64,000 nucleotides of DNA from Symbiodinium natans. Taxonomy: Eukaryota; Sar; Dinophyceae; Suessiales; Symbiodiniaceae. Under the pieces are notes generated by a model. The model searched no databases. It saw only the letters and a program-made list of their open reading frames with translations, and was not told the origin of the DNA. The stretch lies in contig CAJNDS010002111.1 in NCBI GenBank assembly GCA_905221605.1, forward strand, positions 127,001 to 191,000, read 5' to 3'. A program made the translations under genes and the position numbers. Positions 38,659 through 49,645 of this stretch are shown here, piece after piece (position 1 is the stretch's first letter; each line of letters begins with the position of its first letter).

Positions 38659-39665
38659 AGCCCAAAACCTCGAGAGTCCTTGGGGGCCAGGGCCGCCACC
38701 AGGTCCGACGGGCGCTCCGCGACCGGTGGCTTCTCGGAGGTGCGCGGCGGGTGCTTTGGGCGTTCTTTTGGCTTTGGGGGCTTTGGGCTTTGGTTTAGGA
38801 GGGGGGGTTCATGGGGGGTTGGTACCTAGGGGCCTTAGGGAGTAGTGGGGAGTATGGTTATGTTGCCTTTGGGAGGTTGGGTTTTTAAGTTCAGGTGTTT
38901 GGGTCAAAAGGTTTGTTTAAGGGTGTTAGGTGTCATTTGCAGGTTTGCTTTGGGATATGGGATGGGGTGAAGCATCCGGGAAGACTTCGCATGATATTCA
39001 TCGAAACAGGCCGTTGCAAACCGGCACCAACACATACAAGCACGATCTCTCGAATAGCAGCAGCGTTTCACTTACACTTGCTGAAGCAAACCTCTGAATC
39101 CTTTTTACCAGAACTCGCCTGAAATCAGCGTTCGCAAGTATGTCCAATATATGGGGCCGATTCAATCGGAAGAGTATGGGGTTTAGGTACTAGGGCCTAT
39201 TGAAATACGCGGGGATGTTTCATCAAGAGGGAACGATTCAGGCCCCTGCATAGAGATCCATGTCATAAAGCTATCCTGAAGTCGGTTCCACCGTAACCTA
39301 GGGCCTAGGAATGAAACAGAAACCCTTCTCGGTTCCATGGGGGCTTCATATTATAAGGGAACCTAAAGGACACACGCTGGAGTCCCAGCAAGCCCTCTCA
39401 CAGCGAGGCGGCGGAAAATCGGAGCCTGCGGCTCCGGGGCTGCTGTGGGAGCCTGCGGCTCAGCCTCGGGCCAGGGCGGCACCTCGCCCAAGGACGCGAG
39501 GATCCCAGCATCCTAAGTCAAGACCATCCTCTCGCAATCCTGTTTAAGTAGCAACATAGCCTACCCCAAAGCAGAACACAACGAGCCCCAAAAAGTAATT
39601 CCAACTGAGTAGACTCCTATATTGGGGGGCACGCGTGGGCATGACTCCTTGGCACTTCATAAGCA
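38659..39665. other. unique region, no gene recognised
   Basis: A 95-codon plus frame 38558-38845 starts inside the MITE and is an artefact; others show no domain. Confidence 0.4.
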
Positions 39666-39747
39666 ACCGCCAGCAAGATTTGCTACTTTAGAGCTTTGTG
39701 GAGTTGACCGCCAGCAAGATTTGCTACTTTAGAGCTTTGTGGAGTTG
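39666..39747 (+). repeat. 41-bp direct tandem duplication
   Basis: ACCGCCAGCAAGATTTGCTA followed by CTTTAGAGCTTTGTGGAGTTG occurs twice without mismatch. Confidence 0.97.
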
Positions 39748-40044
39748 TGAGAAGGCCTTAAACCAAGATCTGTACTGACGCCCGTTCCTTTTTCATGACG
39801 AGTGTCATATTGATCATGTGATGTGCGGTGATGGTTGTTGTGGCAACAGTTGCGATGCTGCGGGATCGTACAGCAGAAAAGCATGGTAATGCTGTGAAGT
39901 GCCCCCTCTAACCCCCCCTCCAAACAGAGCTTAGCTTCGGAACGTGATAAGGCGATTGGGAAGGAGGAGGGATGGGTTTCCCACATGGGGCTTATCTCTG
40001 AGAATCTGAGCTGACGGGTGGGGAAAGACAGACAAACTCTTCAC

Positions 40045-40252
40045 TAAACCCCAAGCCCTAAGCCCTAAACCCTAGGCTCTAAACCCGAAACCCTAAACCC
40101 TAAACCCTCAACCCTCAACCCTCAACCCTCAACCCTAAACCCTAAACCCCAAGCCCCAAGCCCTAAATCCTTGGCCCTAAACCCTAAACCCTAAACCCTA
40201 AACCCTAAACCCTAAACCCTAAACCCTAAACCCTAAACCCTCAACCCTAACC
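40045..40252 (-). repeat. long telomere-type (CCCTAAA)n array
   Basis: About 28 units with CCCTCAA and CCCCAAG variant blocks. Confidence 0.95.
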
Positions 40253-40334
40253 TAAGGTGGCCCTTTGGCCTCCGCCCCGCAGGCACTCGCCGCCTCCCTG
40301 GAACGTGGCTCCTGCTCATCGGCTAAAAGATCCA
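40253..40334 (-). pseudogene. coding-like fragment between telomere arrays (capped fragment 12)
   Basis: The minus strand reads LDLLADEQEPRSREAASACG and then AEAKGPP before TAG. CCCTAAA on the left, TTTAGGG on the right. Confidence 0.47.
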
Positions 40335-40462
40335 GGGTTTAGGGTTTAGGGTTTAGGATTTAGGGTTAAGGGTTTAGGGTTTAGGGTTTAGGGTTTGGGG
40401 TTTGGGGTTTAGGGTTTGGGGTTTAGGGTTTAGGGTTTAGGGTTTAGGGTTTAGGGCTTGGG
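40335..40462 (+). repeat. telomere-type (TTTAGGG)n array
   Basis: About 18 units. Confidence 0.94.
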
Positions 40463-40673
40463 AGTGCTTGGAGAGGATCAGTTGTGGTTCCGGGGCCTTT
40501 GGCTTTGGGGGCTTTTGAAGGTTTGGGGCTAAACCTCTAAAGCCCCACCATCCCCCAAACCCTTAGGCCAAGAACTACTGTAGAGATGGGGAGGCTATTT
40601 GGGAGTCTATATTGGGGGTCCCCTACTCTTGAAAACCGCCTTAATCCCTTCCCCCTATTATTAAACGGGCGGT

Positions 40674-40689
40674 CCCCCCCCCCCCCCCT
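40674..40689 (-). repeat. poly-C run
   Basis: About 15 consecutive C. Confidence 0.9.
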
Positions 40690-40822
40690 CCAATAGAAAC
40701 TCGACATGTGTTTTTAATGCTAAGGGGATGTTTTTATCCATGTGTCATGTTTGGGTCCAAAGGGTTGAGGGTCTGGGCTTCAGGGTTTGGAGGCTTTAAG
40801 TACTCAATCGGGTTTAAACTGA

Positions 40823-40831
40823 AAGAAAGAG

Positions 40832-40872
<41 letters not shown>

Positions 40873-40928
40873 TGGAGATGGAGATGGAGAGACAGAGAGA
40901 GAGAGAGAGAGAGAGAAAAAAAAAAAAC
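40823..40928. repeat. (GA)n, (GGAGAT)n and poly-A tract
   Basis: GA repeats, then four GGAGAT units, GA again, and a short poly-A. Confidence 0.95.
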
Positions 40929-41212
40929 AAAAACGACCCACTCACGCAGCACAGCAAGGCTCGGGCAGAGGCTTTGCAGCCACTCACTCACACGCAAGCA
41001 AGGTATCTGCAGGATGTTGGTTGGTTTGCGGGTTTTGGGAGCCCTCCACCCACCCCCTAATTCGGAATAGGATTAAAAGGCAGGGTCGGTCTCGGCAGGA
41101 CTCTCCGGCAAATGTTTTTTTTTAGTTAGGGGTACGTTTACTACTAGGGGGAAGCGATGATGATCCCCTTGAAGGATCCCCTTGTTACTACAAATAATTG
41201 AACATGCTTCGC

Positions 41213-41235
41213 CCCTAAACCCTAAACCCCAAACT
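41213..41235 (-). repeat. minimal (CCCTAAA)3
   Basis: Three units; left cap of the fragment at 41236. Confidence 0.8.
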
Positions 41236-41336
41236 CTTCAGGCTCCTGTATGTGTGGCTCGGGCTCCCGAGCGACACGGGAGCGCCGCGGCTCCTTGAGA
41301 GAGCGGCGGGGGCAAGTGCTTCAGGAAAGGCAGAAG
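41236..41336 (-). pseudogene. coding-like fragment between telomere arrays (capped fragment 13)
   Basis: The minus strand reads SLKEPRRSRVAREPEPHIQE. CCCTAAA on the left, TTTAAGG/TTTAGGG on the right. Confidence 0.38.
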
Positions 41337-41618
41337 GGGTTTAAGGTTTAGGGTGTAGGGTTTAGGGCCTGTGGGTTCAGAATATGATGTGTCTCGCGCA
41401 GGTGCAGGAATCACCGTGGGTACATCCCAAGCACTATGGTTCGCGACTTAGGGTTTATGCAGTGTTTATACGGCTCACATGACCCCTACAAGACATCCGA
41501 CAAAGTCGGACCTACTCCGCTGAGGTGGATGCCTTGGGGAGTGTATCTACAACGGGCTTGCTTAGTTTGGACCAATCGCCCCGTGTATGTATCATAGTAT
41601 CACCACTATCATCCCCCC

Positions 41619-41717
41619 TTGGGATGTTCCCCCTTATACTAACAATCCTTAATTGGGATTATGATGGGGGTACTATAATCCCTATGAAGGACTGTCAGTA
41701 TAAGGGGGAACATCCGA
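41619..41717. mobile_element. MITE family B, full copy
   Basis: TTGGGATGTTCCCCCTTATA at the left and TATAAGGGGGAACATCC at the right; CAATCCTTAATTGGGATT and AATCCCTATGAAGGACTG inside. Confidence 0.83.
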
Positions 41718-41849
41718 AATCTCCCCTTTATCATCCCTAAACGTTACTCAAGAATTATGAAAACCCAGGACCCCCGATCCCAGAGTTGAGATAAAACCCC
41801 CTTTTGAGGGCTCAAGGAAGCCCTGGGCTTTGGGTTTCGGGTTTCTCGG

Positions 41850-41995
41850 CTGTTGGGGTTCAGAGTTTAGAGCTTCGGGTGTAAAGGCTTTAGGGGTTTA
41901 GGGTTTAGGCCCTTATGCTTTCTAGGATTTTGGGGTTTAGGGTTAAGAGTGTAGGGTTTGTAGGCTTTTGTGGTTTCGGGTTTAGGTGAGCGCTG
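41850..41995 (+). repeat. eroded TTTAGGG-like region
   Basis: GGGTTTAGGG words at irregular spacing. Confidence 0.55.
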
Positions 41996-42371
41996 TTGAC
42001 AATTCAGGGTGTAGCAGTGGGCTTTCCCTGAACATGCCGCATGTTGCCGCTGCCTCTCGACGGCCAGCGATGGGCTCGTATGTCACGGGTCGCAAAGTGG
42101 CCTAGGGCGGTCGATGCGTAACTTATGAAGTATACGTTCCTGCCGCTAGTCTAAGAACAACATTCCCAACTTACCGTAAATCGTACGGCGTAGGGTTGCC
42201 TGGCCGCGCGCATGTTGCTTGACATTCTGGGGCACCAGCTTGCCGAGAGCTTCCCTCACAAATCCCAAACCCTCTTCCCTGACCCTGAAAGCCACAATCC
42301 CCTAACCCGAATCCCTGAAGTTCTGAAAGCCCCGAACGCGAACCAAAACATCCTCGAACCTTGAACTTCCC

Positions 42372-42466
42372 TAAGCCCTAAACCCTAAACCCTAAACCCC
42401 AAACCCTAAACCCTAAACCCCAAACCCTAAACACTAAACCCTAAACCCCAAACCCCAAACCCCAGC
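42372..42466 (-). repeat. telomere-type (CCCTAAA)n array
   Basis: About 13 units, a third of them CCCCAAA. Confidence 0.93.
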
Positions 42467-42537
42467 CCGGATCCGAGGTTCGGGGCCAAGGGCTCCATGG
42501 CGGCCATGGGCTCCTGTCTTGGGAGATGAAGCTTCTT
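42467..42537 (-). pseudogene. coding-like fragment between telomere arrays (capped fragment 14)
   Basis: The minus strand reads QEPMAAMEPLAPNLGSG, resembling the fragments at 22551 and 26705. CCCTAAA on the left, TTTAGGG on the right. Confidence 0.38.
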
Positions 42538-42783
42538 GGGGTTTGGGGTTTAGGGTTATAGGGTTATAGGGTTATAGGGTTATAGGGTTATAGGGTTATA
42601 GGGTTATAGGGTAGGGTTATAGGGTTATAGGGTTATAGGGTTATAGGGTTAAGGGTTTAGGGTTTAGGGTTTAGGGTTTAGGGTTTAGGGTTTGTTTAGG
42701 GTTTGTTTAGGGTTTAGGGTTATAGGGTTATAGGGTTATAGGGTTATAGGGTTATAGGGTTATAGGGTTTAGGGTTTAGGGCT
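42538..42783 (+). repeat. array with 8-mer TATAGGGT blocks inside TTTAGGG
   Basis: Two long pure runs of TATAGGGT (42550-42652 and 42718-42766) flank and separate ordinary TTTAGGG units; one GTAGGG slip at 42610. Confidence 0.95.
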
Positions 42784-43040
42784 GGCTCTTCGTGGCTTGA
42801 TGAGGGCTTACGAGGGTTTATTGGGCTTTCTGAGGGTTTTTGTATGGGGCTCTATGGGGGCCTTATTGGGGCTTCTTAAGGCTTGAGGACTTGCGGTTTC
42901 GAGATTTGATGGCGTAGGAGGCTTCGAGCTAGAGCTTTAAGATCCTACAACCTAAGCCCTAAAAAACTAACCTTCAAGACTTTCGTTTCTGTGTAGCCCA
43001 AGACCAACATTGAGGGTGTAGGTAAGCCGAAAAAACCCCT
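42784..43040. other. unique region, no gene recognised
   Basis: T/G-rich and then A/C-rich, with no frame of interest. Confidence 0.4.
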
Positions 43041-44533
43041 CAGCCCTGAACCCCAAACCCGGAGCCACCGTCAGCTCTCCTGCAACAAGTCGGACTTGGA
43101 GCTCGAGGCAAACGTCGACGAGCTCTCAAGGCCTTCCTGCCATGCCAGGGCGTTAAAACCGCCCTGACTTCACTATAGCATCCTGAATAATGAGTGTCCA
43201 GGCACTCTGCTGACATGTGTCGCAGCTCTGGTCTTCGCATTTAGGTCTATCAGAAAACGCACGTGTGCTCTCACACGCGCAGTCGTTCTTCCACGCTCAA
43301 CACAAAGGCTCGGAACGGCAGGCAAGGCCAGAAAAAGAAGCCACACAACACCCGCAAGGTCCCGTTCTGAGCCAAGCGCTCTCGCTTGCATGCCCAGCCG
43401 CCGGCCAGGCAGGCCCATGGGCTCTGACGCGCCTCTCTGGAGGATTTAGGGTTTAGCGTTTAGGGTTTAAGGCCACACTTACAGGCAACCGAAAAGAGCT
43501 CTGTACTCTGGGCTGTAGACGTCGCACATGCAGTAAGACGTTGCGTATTACGCTGCCAGTTGCTACCAGATCCGATGGTAGTACATGACAAATCGCAACA
43601 CGACGCCTACCACAACACCCAAAACAATGCGGCACACAACTTGAATCTAACGGGATGCAATGCAACATAGGATAGACATGGATCTGCATTACTTTACCGG
43701 ACATTCCCTTCTATTGCATGACATCCGCAGTGCATTCGCTAAAGCTTAGCTCTGCTTCCATGATTCGACAAAGCTCAGAGTCTCACAAACCGCAGAAAGT
43801 GCCAAGCAAAAATCTGGGGGGGACGCTGCGCCGCGCAGGCGCACGCCGCCCTGGCAACAGGCAACCGAGAACTAAGACGTCATTTAACCAGGGCTGATTT
43901 TCCAAGAAACCAACCTGCCCACCAGGATACACCCCCCCCACACTATCCCTCCCCCTCCACCCAAATGGCTGACGTATGATCCCGGGTCCCCGGCTCCGAT
44001 CCCCGCCCTTGGGAATTGCAGATCGACATAGATCAACATTGTGGCAAGCGTGGCACAGGCCACGACCTGTGGCCAAACTAGAGCAACATTTATTGCAGAA
44101 AGTGTTGTATGTCCGCCATTTTGCTGTCTTGATGTTAAAACGACTGCTGATGTTGCAGGGCCACACGTGTGTCGTTTTGCAGAACTCCAGTCAATATTGC
44201 GAACAGTGTGGCAGTGCCGTTGTTGTCGAAGGAACCACAGCAGTTACGAGGATAGTGACCTTGACTCATCGGAGCCCGAGGGCAGTTGATGACATGACCA
44301 AACCGACGACAGTTACGCTGATCGCGACCTCGTTTGACAGACAATGATGCCTAAACGTCTGTTTTCGCAAGAGGAGCCCCCTGTAGGGGGAAGGTACGAG
44401 AGGGTGGGGGGGAGGACGCGCAGGGTCGGAAGGGAGGGGGTAGGTAGGGAAGCATTCCTTTCAAGACTTTAACAGTCGTACCGTTACGATACCCTTAAAG
44501 ATAACCCTCTCGAAACCCCAAACCCTACAGTAT
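43041..44533. other. unique region with a cysteine-rich minus-strand frame
   Basis: The minus frame 44166-43783 (127 codons) starts with TFCNKCCSSLATGRGLCHAC, spaced like a small zinc-binding knuckle (CxxC then CxxC). Plus frames of similar length (43976-44347, 44041-44289) overlap it, so coding is not established. A short TTTAGGG run is at 43444-43470. Confidence 0.3.
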
Positions 44534-44642
44534 AATGTAGGAGCCGGAATCATTACTATTAGTATTCCCCTATGGCCCCTTTGTAGCTATACTATAAGAA
44601 ACCCCGAAACCCTACTCTAATTATTAAGGCCCCTATATTGCC
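44534..44642. mobile_element. MITE family D, inverted copy
   Basis: GGAATCATTACTATTAGTAT, CCCCGAAACCCTACTCTAATTATTAAGGCCCCTATA in the order of the inverse D element. Confidence 0.65.
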
Positions 44643-44956
44643 CTCTGCACCATGGGCTCAGCTCGATCTTATGCAGCTGGGGGGCCTTGATCGCCCCTCC
44701 ACGTTGCTGCCAGCTCGTCCTGGCTATAGGTATTATATATAATTAGTTGTACTTAGCAAGGTTTCAGGATTTGGGATTTACAGGGCTTTCGACCCTTTCT
44801 GTTCGGAGCATTGTGGCCGCCTTGTCTCTTGCATAGCTCTTATGAGATACTCCCCGGCGAGAAGCTGCAGGAAAGCTGTTTTTTTTGCAAATTTCGAGAT
44901 GCAAAGGTCCCCTTTTCGCAGCCCAGTTGGCATTGGTTCCCTTCCCTGCTGCGCCG

Positions 44957-45036
44957 GGTTTAGGGTTTAGGGTTTAGGGTTTAGGGTCTAGGGTTTAGGG
45001 TTTAGGGTTTAGGGTTTAGGGTTTCGGGTTTAGGGT
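44957..45036 (+). repeat. telomere-type (TTTAGGG)n array
   Basis: About 11 units with one TCTAGGG and one TTTCGGG. Confidence 0.93.
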
Positions 45037-45192
45037 CCACGCCTTGACACTCAAACCCAAAGGCGCCACAAGTTTGGCATTTGTAGGTGGTGTCGGGCAG
45101 ACTCCAGGGCTGAAGGTGCAATCGGTGCAATCTTCATACTACTATATTGTATGATCATATTCTCATATTATAACATATATGCTTAATAAGAA

Positions 45193-45218
45193 TAAGTATA
45201 TATATATATATATATTCG
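45193..45218. repeat. (TA)n microsatellite
   Basis: About 11 TA units within an AT-rich 120-bp stretch (45130-45250). Confidence 0.9.
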
Positions 45219-45611
45219 ATATAGAACTATATTCTAATCTTCATCTGCTATGTGAAATTCGTATATTCACCAAGGCGGTGTCATGCTGCAACTATAATCT
45301 CTCCTGGGTCAAAGCCCATTGCAGCTCCATGCAGGATGGAAAGCGTCGCTCCAAAATCCTCATTTTTCCTGAGCCCCAAGCCCTTGGGCCTCGAGCCCCT
45401 ATAAGCCCACATAAGCCCTAAACCCCTAAGTCCTTAAACGCATTTAAACACCTTAAACCCCAAAGCCCTAACTCGTAGCATCTGGCGGCCTGCCCACCAT
45501 GGCGAGCGGCGGGGCCTGTAGCGATGCAGGGAGTGCCGCAGGGAAGCAGGAGACCAGCTAAACGAACTTGAAATCCACTGCTCGGCTAAATCTGCGGGTT
45601 ACTAATTTAAG

Positions 45612-45637
45612 AAGATGCATGCATGCATGCATGCATG
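45612..45637. repeat. (ATGC)n palindromic microsatellite
   Basis: Six ATGC units; the sequence is fully self-complementary. Confidence 0.95.
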
Positions 45638-45715
45638 GCAAACTTTAATTTGTAAAGGTGAATATATAAAAGTATACGTGACCTAATTACATACGCTTAC
45701 ATACATACATCAACA

Positions 45716-45722
45716 TATATAC

Positions 45723-45774
<52 letters not shown>

Positions 45775-45790
45775 ATATATATACACATAT
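45716..45790. repeat. (ATATGT)n microsatellite
   Basis: About eight ATATGT units passing into (TA)n. Confidence 0.95.
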
Positions 45791-46038
45791 TGTACATTCG
45801 TGGAATGCCGCTGCATCAGAGCTGTCGCCGCATCGCCACCCGTGTTTTCCAACATCTTGTGCGACGTTGCTGTGACATCTTCCTTGCGAGTGAATTCCTG
45901 CAGCGCGTGGAGGCCCGAACCACAGCATTAGAGGCTCAGGCCCTGCGTCTGCGATTGGAACAATCTGTTCGGCTGCCTGCGAAGAGTCAAAATGTTCTCG
46001 TGTTGATCTCGCCGCAGCAGTCCGCTGCCATGACCAGG
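45790..46038 (+). other. coiled-coil-like frame opposite the 3' flank of the ankyrin gene
   Basis: The plus strand is open from 45790 and reads FLQRVEARTTALEAQALRLR, a heptad-like pattern, before running antisense through the ankyrin gene to 46935. Only this first part is independent of that gene. It may be an exon fragment or chance; I do not call a gene. Confidence 0.3.
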
Positions 46039-46851
46039 TCACGGCAGAATGGGCGTCTCGGCTGGTGCCTCAGTGACGACGAGAGGCGCGACAGTCGAGG
46101 TGTAGCCAAAGAGCTTCTGGATCTCCCAGTCCGCCCCGGAGGCCGAGCTCTGCGCCGCCGCGGAGGTGGCCCCCGCCGCAAGAAGCATCTCCACCATGCG
46201 GGCATCATTCTGCCAGACCGCGCGCGTCAGCATGTCGACTCCGTCACCGTCATGTGGCGAGAGGTTCTTGGCCGTCTTGAGCATCTCTTCCACAGCATCA
46301 TGCAAGTAGTAGTGCACTGCGTGGTACAGCGGCGTGCGTCCACGATTGTCTGCAAAGTCTGGGTCAGCTCCGTGCTCAAGCAGCCACAGGGCCCTGGCCG
46401 AGTCGCGGGCAACGCAGGCCTCAGCCAAGGGAGTCCAGCGGGGTCCACTTGTGGACACATCGTCGATGTCGGCACCGTTTGCCAGCAGTGTCTCGGCCGT
46501 TGCCGTGTCCATGCTGCGAATGGCCCGGATGAAGTCGCGGTTGAGCTGGGCCTGCTCCGCTGCTGTGATCCCCCCCGGAGCCTCAGTGGCCACAGCTGGG
46601 GCCTCGGTGGCCACAGCTGGGGCCTCGGTGGCCACAGCTGGAGCCTCAGCTGGAGCCTCAGCTGGAGCCTCAGCTGGAGCCTCAGCTGGAGCCTCAGCAG
46701 GGACCGCAGCAGGGGCCTCCTCAGCTGGGGCCGCGGCTGGGGCCTCCGCGTCCTGCAAGCGGCGAGCTCCCCGCAGACCCTTGGGGATCTCCTGCGACAC
46801 GGCTCCCTGGAAGAGAGCCAAAGCCAAGCTGGCAAGGACGAGCCTGAACAT
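46039..46851 (-). CDS. secreted ankyrin-repeat protein, 270 aa
   Basis: ATG at 46849-46851; stop at 46039. Residues 1-19 (MFRLVLASLALALFQGAVS) form a typical cleavable signal peptide. Residues 35-95 are a low-complexity linker of tandem PAEA units and three VATEAPA units; at DNA level these are 12-bp and 21-bp tandem repeats. Four ankyrin repeats follow at about 104-132, 138-165, 171-198 and 206-230, with the hallmarks TPLAEACVARD, LLEHGADPDF, TPLYHAVHY and MLLAAGAT. The tail again contains a VTEAPAE phrase. Ankyrin repeats mediate protein binding; the signal peptide suggests action in the secretory pathway or outside the cell, though a plastid-targeting presequence is also possible in algae. 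No intron is required. It is convincing as a gene; the partner is unknown. Confidence 0.88.
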   Translation of the reverse strand: MFRLVLASLALALFQGAVSQEIPKGLRGARRLQDAEAPAAAPAEEAPAAVPAEAPAEAPAEAPAEAPAEAPAVATEAPAVATEAPAVATEAPGGITAAEQAQLNRDFIRAIRSMDTATAETLLANGADIDDVSTSGPRWTPLAEACVARDSARALWLLEHGADPDFADNRGRTPLYHAVHYYLHDAVEEMLKTAKNLSPHDGDGVDMLTRAVWQNDARMVEMLLAAGATSAAAQSSASGADWEIQKLFGYTSTVAPLVVTEAPAETPILP

Positions 46852-46859
46852 GGTGCCAC

Positions 46860-47280
46860 GCGAGGGAGGGCGCTAGCTGCTCTTTCTCGACTGTCTTTGG
46901 CTTGGGCCCAACTGTCAAGAGAGGAAAGACGATAGTCCAGCTAGGCAAGTTCTGCGAAGCGTGTGATGCAACTTATTGCAAGTTGTGCTGAGCACAAAGT
47001 TGGAAGCCGAGGTCACGACTCCCCCCTCGCTCGATGAAGCGGCGGCGGGACGTCATGACAGCCTCTGCTCAGAGATGCAGCTAAGAGTTGTTGGCAGGAT
47101 AGGCCACATTCTGCCAGTAACAGAACGCTCACCCTGAAACCTCTGATTTCAAACCCTAAACCCCCTTCCATCACTACTAAAGCCTAAATAGACAAGCACC
47201 GCAGAGTTTATCCTACTGTTTAGCCTACTGAACGCTCTACCGAAAAACGGCGGGAACCCTGGAAATGGAATCGAATAGAT
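46860..47280. promoter_or_regulatory. 5' flank of the ankyrin gene, no motif identified
   Basis: About 400 bp of unique sequence upstream on the minus strand. No TATA-like or spliced-leader acceptor site can be pinned; a pyrimidine tract followed by AG is not obvious. Confidence 0.25.
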
Positions 47281-47282
47281 TG

Positions 47283-47333
<51 letters not shown>

Positions 47334-47565
47334 TTATTTATTTATTTATTATTTATATTTATATTTACATTTCTATTTTAATTTCTATTTATATTTATAT
47401 TTATATTTACATTTCTATTTCTACTTCTATTTCTATTTCTATTTCTATTTATATTTATATTTATATTTATATTTGTATTTGTATTTATATTTATATTTGT
47501 AATTGTATTTATATTTACTTAATTAATATCTATATGTACATGTGTATATATATATATATAATATG
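47281..47565. repeat. AT-rich (TATATT)n minisatellite
   Basis: (TA)n, then about 230 bp of ATTTATATTTATATTT-type 6-mers with ATTTCT variants, then (TA)n again. Confidence 0.95.
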
Positions 47566-47749
47566 TAGGAGTCTAGGTGCCAGGCTCCTTGTACTCCAAT
47601 CATTAGAGTACTACATTCCTAAACGTTCATGGGGTTTCCCTTTCAAGGCTTCTCACAGCTCTTCCTGCAGAAAGACAAGATTTTGAGACGCGGAGGGGTC
47701 AAGGACTTCAGATTCAGCCTCTGGGATTTAGGGCTCGGGCTTGTTTAGG

Positions 47750-47772
47750 GCATGTGGTTTGGCTCAAGAGGT
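47750..47772 (+). other. weak spliced-leader-like match
   Basis: TTTGGCTCAAG (47759-47769) equals the last 11 nt of the dinoflagellate spliced leader. With a sequence this long a chance match is plausible. Confidence 0.2.
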
Positions 47773-47998
47773 TTTCGTTTGGTCCATGGCTTTGGGAAAA
47801 GGTTTTTACGTTGCTTGCACGCAAAGAACTCATCTGGGTCTTAGTGGGTAGTTCTCTACATCAATGGTCGCTCCTGGGGTGCCTTACATATAAGAAGTCG
47901 CATGCCGCCGACATCTTGGTTCGAGTTGCGCAGTGCTTGCTATTTAGGATTCAGCGGGTCAGCCCTTAACCCTTAATCTTGAAACTCTGACCCCAAAC

Positions 47999-48042
47999 GT
48001 GGGATGGTCCCCCTTATACCAACAGTCCTTGTTAGGACCAGG
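47999..48042. mobile_element. MITE family B, half copy
   Basis: GTGGGATGGTCCCCCTTATA and AACAGTCCTTGTTAGGA; the right half is missing. Confidence 0.65.
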
Positions 48043-49149
48043 ATCCAGACCCCCCATCCCGCAACCGCCGAATCCGTCGAAAAAGAACACGAACGAGGGA
48101 AAAAAAGTCTCCAACCGAGGCTCCAATTAAGCCTTAAGCAGGAGAAAACAAACAACCACCCATAAACCAACAAACCAAGGCAAGCCACCAAACTCCAAAA
48201 ACACGAAGTCCCTGCAAATTACTAGGGTCCAAAAAAACTATTAACATAACAAGGGTTCTACAAACATGGTTTTCCAGAATCCCCCTGAAAGTGGCCCTGT
48301 TACCGCAATAGCAGGACCCTCATGTTTGTGTGGTTTTTGGGGCCCCTAAATTACCGTCCTCACACAAACTGTAGCAGCACCTTCTCACTGTGGGACAGCT
48401 CCTGCAGCCTTCGGAAAGCCTGAATTCTCAGTTGAGGGCGGAGGTTTGGGCCTTAAAGCTTCAGTGGTTTCGGGTTTACGCAATGCCCACAGCCGCAGGG
48501 GCACAACCCCCCCCCCCCCCCCCCCGGCGCAACTAGTCATTCATTCTCATGGAATTCCGTCAGACCGAATACACACTAACCTGAACACGTTGCACTATCA
48601 GGAAGCACAGGAGAGATCAGCGCACTCTCTGTCATTGCGTTGACGCGGGGCGTCCACTTGGAGGCACTGACCAAACTTCAGTGGAACTGCATGAATGCAA
48701 TGCAAGCTTTCATGATCAGGGCACGGCCTCTGCGCGCGCAACATGGGCCTGTCATGACGGGAAGGTCTTAGAGGACTTGGCATCATCAAAAGTCGGAGTA
48801 GCCTCTTCTCACCAGACTTTACGAAACTAAAAACGCTGCTAGGGTTCAGGGACCCCGAAAAAACCCTAAACCCTGTCGTGTACGGTTTGGCCAGTGCAGT
48901 CAGAACTGCCCAAGCCAGAGCGCGGTTCAAGTAGGATTCTGTGCCCCTTTCACGTGGTGCCTATGATCAGAATCTTACACCAAAACCAATTCAATACCGA
49001 AACTCTGCCCCTAAACCCCGAAGGTGTGCAAAGCAAAGCAGGGCCTCTTTCTTTGCTTCTCTGTGCCTGCACACATCTTGTGCTTCAAACCGTAAGCCCA
49101 GGATTCTCCCGCGCAGTGATGCTCCATCTGTGCCATGAGCATCCCAAGT
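48043..49149. other. mostly unique region, no gene recognised
   Basis: Contains a C run (48509-48525). A 110-codon minus frame (48598-48930) has no domain. Nothing else is supported. Confidence 0.4.
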
Positions 49150-49151
49150 AC

Positions 49152-49256
49152 CCTGAACCCTAAACCCTATAAACTAAACCCTGAAACCCTGAACCCTAAA
49201 CCCTAAACCCGAAACCCTAGACCCTAAACCCCAAACCCAAACCCCAAACCCGAACC
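49152..49256 (-). repeat. telomere-type (CCCTAAA)n array, mixed variants
   Basis: CCCTAAA with CCCTGAA, CCCGAAA, CCCTAGA and CCCCAAA units. Confidence 0.9.
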
Positions 49257-49404
49257 AGCAATCCGAAAGACCCAGTCGCGCCTCCTCCAGGCGATCTCTA
49301 AGGCAGCTTGCGTGAGCCTGGCCCACCCAGGACGCGCTTGGGGCTCAGTTTTCTTAAGAGAGTTCAGGTTATTTGGGGTGGTGTGGGAGGGGTTCTCTAA
49401 GTTG
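49257..49404 (+). pseudogene. coding-like fragment between telomere arrays (capped fragment 15)
   Basis: The plus strand reads IRKTQSRLLQAISKAACVSL followed by AHPGRAWGSVFLREF, with more than 45 open codons. CCCTAAA on the left, TTTAGGA/TTTAGGG on the right. Confidence 0.47.
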
Positions 49405-49645
49405 GGTTTAGGATTTAGGGTTTAGGGGTTCTAGTGTAAAAGTGGCGCTTTATATTGGGACCCAAGAAAGCCACAGTTTCGAGAACTGCCCAGTCGGGGT
49501 TTCGGGATTAGCAGTGGACAGATTCCGGTTCTTTTGATAGGGTCTATTGGGAGGGTTTAGGGTTTAGGGTTTAGGGTTTTTAGGGTTTTAGGGTTTAGGG
49601 TTTAGGGTTTATGGTTTTAGGGTTTAGGGTTTAGGGTTTAGGGTT
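49405..49645 (+). repeat. TTTAGGG units and arrays around a unique patch
   Basis: Three units at 49405-49430, unique DNA, then about 12 units at 49553-49645 with TTTTTAGGG variants. Confidence 0.88.

Noticed and set aside
45790-46935. A 381-codon plus-strand gene
   Set aside because: Most of it is antisense to the convincing ankyrin gene and reads as repeat shadow; only the first part is kept as an observation.
47754-47969. Gene starting next to a spliced-leader-like 11-mer
   Set aside because: An 11-nt match is weak and the 71-codon frame has no recognisable features.
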